Shown here one piece after another: positions 60,080 through 64,000 of a stretch of 64,000 nt of DNA (positions within the stretch are counted from its first letter, which is position 1; each line of letters opens with the position of its first letter). This DNA is from an uncultured Clostridia bacterium. GTDB taxonomy: Bacteria > Bacillota > Clostridia > Oscillospirales > Ruminococcaceae. A program made the position numbers and the translations under genes. The DNA lies in the NCBI GenBank assembly GCA_947631455.1, contig CANRLH010000004.1, positions 154,064-218,063 of the forward strand, in the 5' to 3' direction. Below the pieces are notes generated by a model. It was not told the DNA's origin and made no database searches. It worked only from the letters and a program-made list of their open reading frames with translations.

Positions 60080-61802
60080 CCTTCTTTTCACCTCTTTTCA
60101 TGCAAGCCGCCAGACTGTGCCGGCTGAAATATTCTTCGCTTGCTTTTTCGATTTTCTTCGGCATATAGTCGATATATTGCTCGGTCATTTCCTCATAGTC
60201 ATGGCCGAGGTAATCCCGTATGCTCTGCAATGGGACGCCTGTGTTATAGAAATAAGTGGCTATCGTGTGCCGGTAATCGTGGGACTTGAACACATACTCG
60301 CCGTTTTGAATATGGTTTATTTCGCAGTATTTCAGCATATTGTATCGGAATGTTCCGGTGCGGTATGCGCCGCCTTTGGTGTTTTGGAACACATAATCCT
60401 CTGCCTGAATCCTATGCTTTTTCAGATATACCTTCATCAGCTTGTATAGGGCTGCGGGGATCGGGATGCGCTTATAGGTTCGCATTTTTATCTGATACAC
60501 CTGAATCCATGCGTCCTCTCCCTGTATGTAGTAGGCGTCGCCTTTCAAACTACACACCTCGCTGATCCGCAGCCCGATTCCCCATAGATGCAGGTACATG
60601 AGCCGTATGGTTTCGGGGAAGCCGGGCAGCTTTTCAAATATTTCTTCCGTCACCGCCTGCGCCACGCTTCTGTCCAAATGTTTCGGAAGCGTTTTCTTCA
60701 GGCAACTCTCTGCGTCGAACGGGATCGTTTCAACATACTGCTTCACCCTCAGATAATTGAAGAAGTGGAAGATACTCATGACGATTTTGTTATAGGTTTC
60801 CGCCTGTATATCCCGCTGTCGCTGTCTGCCGAAGTATTCTTCCATTTTTGCCGGGGTTACCGAGCAGATATCCGTATCGTCATCCTGTGATACGGCGCAG
60901 AGAAAATTTCTGATAAAGGTATGTTCTGCGCGGATGGCGCTTACCGATATGTTTGTCAGGCCAAGCCCGTAACGAGTATATTTTTTCAGCAGATCCCGGT
61001 TCTTTCGATGCTCCACCTCAACGAAGGAGATTGTGGAGACGGGACTGGCCGCATCCAATCGTTCGGGCTGTATATGAAAGCGATCCAAGAACCATACATG
61101 AGCGTCCCAATTTATTTCATCGGCCTGCATGAACAGAGCCTTTCTGCAATATGTCAGGATGCCTGTCCGTTTCTCCGGCTGAAGCTGTTCGCTTTTCAGT
61201 GCCATAAATTTCTGTATCTGCGGCAATTCTAACTGTTCAATATCTTCGATGCCCTCGTCCGTACAGAAGTCATAGACCTCACGCAGCCCTAACAGATGTC
61301 GCCGTCTGTTTTCATAGCTGGAATCGCATTCGAAGATATAATGCAGGATATCGAACACCTGACGCTTCAGCCGTTCCGATGTTTTCCGTGTGAAATCCCA
61401 TGCCAGCCGGTCCTTGTCCGGGGCTTTCTTGAACATCTCCCGGATGTCCGAATTCGGATGATAGGGCAGGAACAGAATGGTGTTTTCATATTTCGGTCTG
61501 ACGACTTTTCCGCGCTGTATGATGCGCATTTCCTGACTGAGCGAATAGCGCTTTATGTTGTCAAATGCAATCATATACTGCCGAGAACTTGCCGGAGTAG
61601 TCTTATCTTTCAGCCATTGCTCAAACCGTACTCTCGCCGGATAATCGATATCTGAAATGGTTTCAATGCCATCATCGACCATGAAGGTGATTACTTTCGC
61701 TTTATATGCGCTATGAATCTCGGCTGTTTCTCTTTGCAGACGCTCCTGCAGGGATGTGCGGTCGAGTCGCCGTTCCGTTTTATTTCGCACAAGCGCCGGC
61801 AT
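60072..61802 (-). CDS. Tyrosine recombinase B (TnpB-like)
   Basis: 576 residues, close to Tn554 TnpB (630). The catalytic C-terminal domain has GLRISEVCSL (Arg I), HDYRHTIATYF (HxxR), and LGHDYEEMTEQYIDY (His and the nucleophilic Tyr). The first 350 residues bind DNA. AAGGGGGGGTGAACCAAA precedes the ATG. Sixteen base pairs separate it from recombinase A. Confidence 0.9.
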   Translation of the reverse strand: MPALVRNKTERRLDRTSLQERLQRETAEIHSAYKAKVITFMVDDGIETISDIDYPARVRFEQWLKDKTTPASSRQYMIAFDNIKRYSLSQEMRIIQRGKVVRPKYENTILFLPYHPNSDIREMFKKAPDKDRLAWDFTRKTSERLKRQVFDILHYIFECDSSYENRRRHLLGLREVYDFCTDEGIEDIEQLELPQIQKFMALKSEQLQPEKRTGILTYCRKALFMQADEINWDAHVWFLDRFHIQPERLDAASPVSTISFVEVEHRKNRDLLKKYTRYGLGLTNISVSAIRAEHTFIRNFLCAVSQDDDTDICSVTPAKMEEYFGRQRQRDIQAETYNKIVMSIFHFFNYLRVKQYVETIPFDAESCLKKTLPKHLDRSVAQAVTEEIFEKLPGFPETIRLMYLHLWGIGLRISEVCSLKGDAYYIQGEDAWIQVYQIKMRTYKRIPIPAALYKLMKVYLKKHRIQAEDYVFQNTKGGAYRTGTFRYNMLKYCEINHIQNGEYVFKSHDYRHTIATYFYNTGVPLQSIRDYLGHDYEEMTEQYIDYMPKKIEKASEEYFSRHSLAACMKRGEKKDE

Positions 61803-61818
61803 TTTGGTTCACCCCCCC

Positions 61819-62931
61819 TTACAGTAAATCTTTGATACCGTACAGATCCGAATGTCTCTCGTAAAATTCCCGGCTGGCTTCCATAAGCTGATCGTCCAAG
61901 ATACCGAGATACTTAACGGTCGTATCCAGATGTTTGTGTCCGAGCGCTAACTGGATCAGTTCCAGCGACCACCCGGAATTCCGTCTTGATACAGCATAAT
62001 AGCGGCGAAGCATATGTGGCGTCAGCTTGATGCCGGTTTTCTTCTCCATCCGTTCCAGCATATCGTAAACGCTCTCGACCCGCATCGGCCTGCCTGCGGT
62101 CTTTCCCTTTATGTTTATAAACAGCAGATTTTGATGCTGCAGGAGCTTTCGGTATTCCGTCAGATAATGCATCAGGAATTCAAAGGTGTCGTTGCTGATT
62201 TTAGCTCTGCGGAATTCGGCGTTTTTGGCGCGGGCGTCATTGTCATTGTCCTCTCGAAAGTAGACCTTGAGCGTATGCTGTGTATAATCAATATCCTTCG
62301 TGTAATCCAAGCCGAGGATTTCTCCGATTCGGAATCCCGTTTCTGCAATCAGAAGGAGCAGAAGCTGATCTCGGATATTGGTGCAGGCGTTGAGAATATC
62401 AACGATTTCCACCTCGTCTGCCGCCCTGACATCCCTGTCCTTTTCCTTCATGTATCCTTTGAACGATTTTGACCGGATCGTCCGCTTTACACCCACCGAA
62501 TTGGCAACCGTTATCTGATTGTATGAAAGCACACGCAGCGGCTTTGCATATCCGCAATCCGCCATATAAAGAAAGAACCCGAACACATCCTTTAGGTATG
62601 CGTTACAGGTTCCGTTTCCCGTTTTTGCTGTTCGATTGTCTGAGATATGGTTTCCTTCTTTGATCCAGTATAGGAACTGTCCGAAATGTCGGCTTTGTTC
62701 TTCAAAGCTGAGTCCGTCTACCTCTGTTAGTTTGGTTCCCGTCTGCGATAAATAATTGAGGTAATAACAGAGCGACAGGGCAATCCGTCGGATTGTGTTT
62801 GGCGAACGGTTTGCGTCCGTTTTATGCTTCAGATATTTTGTCGGCAGGAGAGCGATGTCGAATGTCTCAGAGTCTTTGATATAGTATAGCTTGCGCTTTC
62901 CCTCGGCTGCAAAATCAACCGTATATCTCAT
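61819..62931 (-). CDS. Tyrosine recombinase A (TnpA-like)
   Basis: 370 residues, like Tn554 TnpA (361). Core-binding domain at the N-terminus (SPNTIRRIALSLCYYLNYL), catalytic residues in TGFRIGEILGL, HMLRRYYAV (HxxR), and LGHKHLDTTVKYLG. The start is at 62931 where GAGGGCGAAA precedes the ATG; the frame goes back to 62961 into the promoter. First gene of the recombination operon. Confidence 0.9.
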   Translation of the reverse strand: MRYTVDFAAEGKRKLYYIKDSETFDIALLPTKYLKHKTDANRSPNTIRRIALSLCYYLNYLSQTGTKLTEVDGLSFEEQSRHFGQFLYWIKEGNHISDNRTAKTGNGTCNAYLKDVFGFFLYMADCGYAKPLRVLSYNQITVANSVGVKRTIRSKSFKGYMKEKDRDVRAADEVEIVDILNACTNIRDQLLLLLIAETGFRIGEILGLDYTKDIDYTQHTLKVYFREDNDNDARAKNAEFRRAKISNDTFEFLMHYLTEYRKLLQHQNLLFINIKGKTAGRPMRVESVYDMLERMEKKTGIKLTPHMLRRYYAVSRRNSGWSLELIQLALGHKHLDTTVKYLGILDDQLMEASREFYERHSDLYGIKDLL

Positions 62932-62965
62932 TTTCGCCCTCACTTCCTTTCCTGACTGCATACAC

Positions 62966-62994
62966 AGTATACACGAAACTTTTGTATTTATCCA
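62966..62994 (-). promoter_or_regulatory. Candidate promoter of the recombinase operon
   Basis: Minus-strand TGGATA (62994-62989), 17-bp spacer, TATACT (62971-62966). The weak -35 suggests low or regulated expression. Confidence 0.5.
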
Positions 62995-63014
62995 GCGAAA
63001 CGCGCATAAAATAT

Positions 63015-63419
63015 CTACTCAAAACACGGCGTTTTTCTTTGCCATAACCGGGCAGAAGCAACAACCGCTTGCGGTTTCTCCATAAGACCAAAACTCACCG
63101 CAATAGCGTTGTCCACTTTCTGCATGGTTTCTTCGTCAGCATGACCGACATATTCCTTCAGCCGCTCCCGGTCTATCGTCCGCACCTGTTCCAGCAGAAT
63201 GCAGGAATCGGTAAAAAGCCTTGTCCCTTCTTCGTCAAGCAGGACATGAGTCGGCATATCCTTTTTCCTTCTGCCGGTAATGGCTGCGGCAATAACGGTC
63301 GGAGAAAAATGGTTCCCTGTGTTGTTCTGTATGATCAGAACGGGACGAATGCCGCCCTGTTCACAGCCGACAGTCGGGTTTAGATCTGCGTAATAAATGT
63401 CGCCCCGTTTAATCTCCAT
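63015..63419 (-). CDS. mazF: MazF/PemK-family toxin
   Basis: 134 residues with RGDIYYADLNPTVGCEQGGIRPVLIIQN and PTVIAAAITGR, both hallmarks of MazF mRNA interferases; RPVLI and the conserved Ser/Thr in TDSCILLEQVRTIDR form the active region. The last about 15 residues (SARLWQRKTPCFE) are unusual. AGGAGGCAGACGC precedes the ATG. It lies 14 bp downstream of a 132-residue acidic gene, where an antitoxin would be expected. Confidence 0.9.
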   Translation of the reverse strand: MEIKRGDIYYADLNPTVGCEQGGIRPVLIIQNNTGNHFSPTVIAAAITGRRKKDMPTHVLLDEEGTRLFTDSCILLEQVRTIDRERLKEYVGHADEETMQKVDNAIAVSFGLMEKPQAVVASARLWQRKTPCFE

Positions 63420-63433
63420 GCGTCTGCCTCCTG

Positions 63434-63832
63434 TTACAGTTCCATACCGTACTCAGCCGTCGTCGTAGTCTCGTCCTCATAGTTACAATATTCGTTAAAG
63501 CTGTCCATCGTAACCATAGGGATTTCCTTCGCTTCTGCTTCGCCCATCTGAATGGAAGCGAGCAGGGGGACAATCCGACGGCACAAATCCTGATCCGGGC
63601 ATTGGTCAATAAGTCCGCCGATTGTATTCAGAATCAGCCTGTCCAACATATCTGTCAGAACGATCTTTTCTGCGTCAAACTGATGTGCGCCGAGAAAATT
63701 GGCGATATGCTCCGGCGTCATATCAAAAACATATTCCTGCCTGTTGCCGCTTAAAGAATAAATATATGCATATCCGGCATGAGCTTTGCCGAGGATTTCA
63801 TCTTCAATGATTTTTTGGTCTTTCTCATCCAT
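63434..63832 (-). CDS. Acidic 132-residue protein, candidate MazF partner
   Basis: Not a recognised antitoxin: MazE-type ribbon-helix-helix and SpoVT folds are not seen. It is helical with an acidic N-terminus and C-terminus, FDMTPEHIANFLGAHQFDAEKIVLTDML in the middle, and a Thr/Glu tail (EDETTTTAEYGMEL). Strong AAGGAGGAACAGAAT start. Position just ahead of mazF on the same transcript suggests, but does not prove, that it restrains the toxin. Confidence 0.7.
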   Translation of the reverse strand: MDEKDQKIIEDEILGKAHAGYAYIYSLSGNRQEYVFDMTPEHIANFLGAHQFDAEKIVLTDMLDRLILNTIGGLIDQCPDQDLCRRIVPLLASIQMGEAEAKEIPMVTMDSFNEYCNYEDETTTTAEYGMEL

Positions 63833-63902
63833 ATTCTGTTCCTCCTTCTGCCTATGTAAAAGGCAGCGATCCGCTGATTGGGCAGACCGCGGCCTTGTGA
63901 TA

Positions 63903-64000
63903 TCAATCGTTTTGTTTTGCCTGCCGATATTCGAGCCACGCCACCCCTCGGCATACGGGAACGCATCTTCCGGTCATGCATTTGACCTCATGGGAATCTC
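63903..64000 (-). CDS. C-terminal end of an unidentified gene (partial)
   Basis: An open frame enters from the right edge and ends at 63905-63903 with about 32 codons, reading ...EVKCMTGRCVPVCRGVAWLE and ending QAKQND. Three cysteines are within ten residues. It is 70 bp from the acidic gene and likely in the same operon. Too short to identify. Confidence 0.35.
   Translation of the reverse strand, partial: DSHEVKCMTGRCVPVCRGVAWLEYRQAKQND

Larger units (their letters stand above)
58105..64000. mobile_element. Tn554-like integrative element with three tyrosine recombinases (right end not seen)
   Basis: Gene order on the minus strand is: unknown partial gene, acidic protein, mazF, then tyrosine recombinases A (370 aa), B (576 aa), C (about 504 aa), then a DUF6262/TnpC-like protein. 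All are compactly packed, in one direction and more G+C-rich than the chromosome. The left boundary is fixed by the interrupted ABC ATPase. The recombinase module resembles Tn554 tnpA-tnpB-tnpC with an additional large recombinase. Cargo, if any, lies beyond the right edge. Confidence 0.75.

Overview
The window reads as chromosome of a spore-forming, anaerobic, Gram-positive gut-type Clostridium, most likely Oscillospiraceae/Ruminococcaceae. The support is: SigK with a pro-sequence, a YtfJ/GerW-type sporulation gene, a type I dockerin on a very large secreted protein, rubrerythrin, intracellular GH13 and GH51 glycosidases, LTA synthase, sigma-A promoters with strikingly regular 17-bp spacers, and strong GGAGG ribosome binding sites. 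Base composition looks moderate (not computed) except at the right end, which is visibly more G+C-rich. The species cannot be fixed from the sequence alone.

Layout. 1-1500: end of a biotin-dependent decarboxylase/carboxylase locus (biotin carrier and carboxyltransferase). 1594-7244: a housekeeping and cell-cycle cluster on the minus strand (M50 protease, ScpA, ScpB, DUF2953, YtfJ, DacF, RluB). 7451-12547: ribosomal protein L28, an LTA-synthase-like protein, tRNA-Lys, and a diguanylate cyclase carrying a sugar-binding-protein-like sensor. 12794-20842: acetolactate synthase, a Cthe_2159-like surface protein, a CsoR/CopA copper locus and a MATE exporter. 20965-25272: a 1435-residue secreted dockerin protein with GLUG, InlB-type and Cys-rich repeats. 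25641-33389: a nine-gene type IV pilus operon. 33573-36433: rubrerythrin, HU with a Lys/Ala-tailed neighbour, and a GH13 enzyme. 36574-43320: a zinc-ribbon membrane protein, an M23 peptidase, SigK, Dtd, AcpS and Nnr. 43402-46716: three secreted or membrane-anchored proteins of unknown function. 46782-49665: a TrpXYZ-type ABC importer. 49840-56332: L19, a radical-SAM pair, HAD and HD hydrolases, a GH51 arabinofuranosidase and a small Cys-rich protein.

56333-64000 is different. A perfect 16-bp parS site lies at 56382-56397, followed by a terminator and a G+C-rich gene remnant, then an ABC-2 exporter whose ATPase has lost its 5' half. Beyond that truncation is a mobile element with three consecutive tyrosine recombinases plus a TnpC/DUF6262-like protein (a Tn554-like arrangement), a MazF/PemK toxin and an acidic partner gene. 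The element runs off the right edge.

Connections between genes. The pilus ATPase PilB carries tandem MshEN-like motifs typical of cyclic-di-GMP binding, and the window also encodes a diguanylate cyclase with an extracytoplasmic-type ligand-binding domain, so a sugar signal to c-di-GMP to pili path is a testable idea. In the copper locus, the CsoR operator fills the spacer of a perfect sigma-A promoter, and copA contains a strong internal ribosome binding site positioned to release a free CopZ-like chaperone from its C-terminal domain. I consider the internal CopZ start, the PilB/GGDEF link, the parS site and the recombinase-trio element the observations most worth checking. No wholly new system is proven here.
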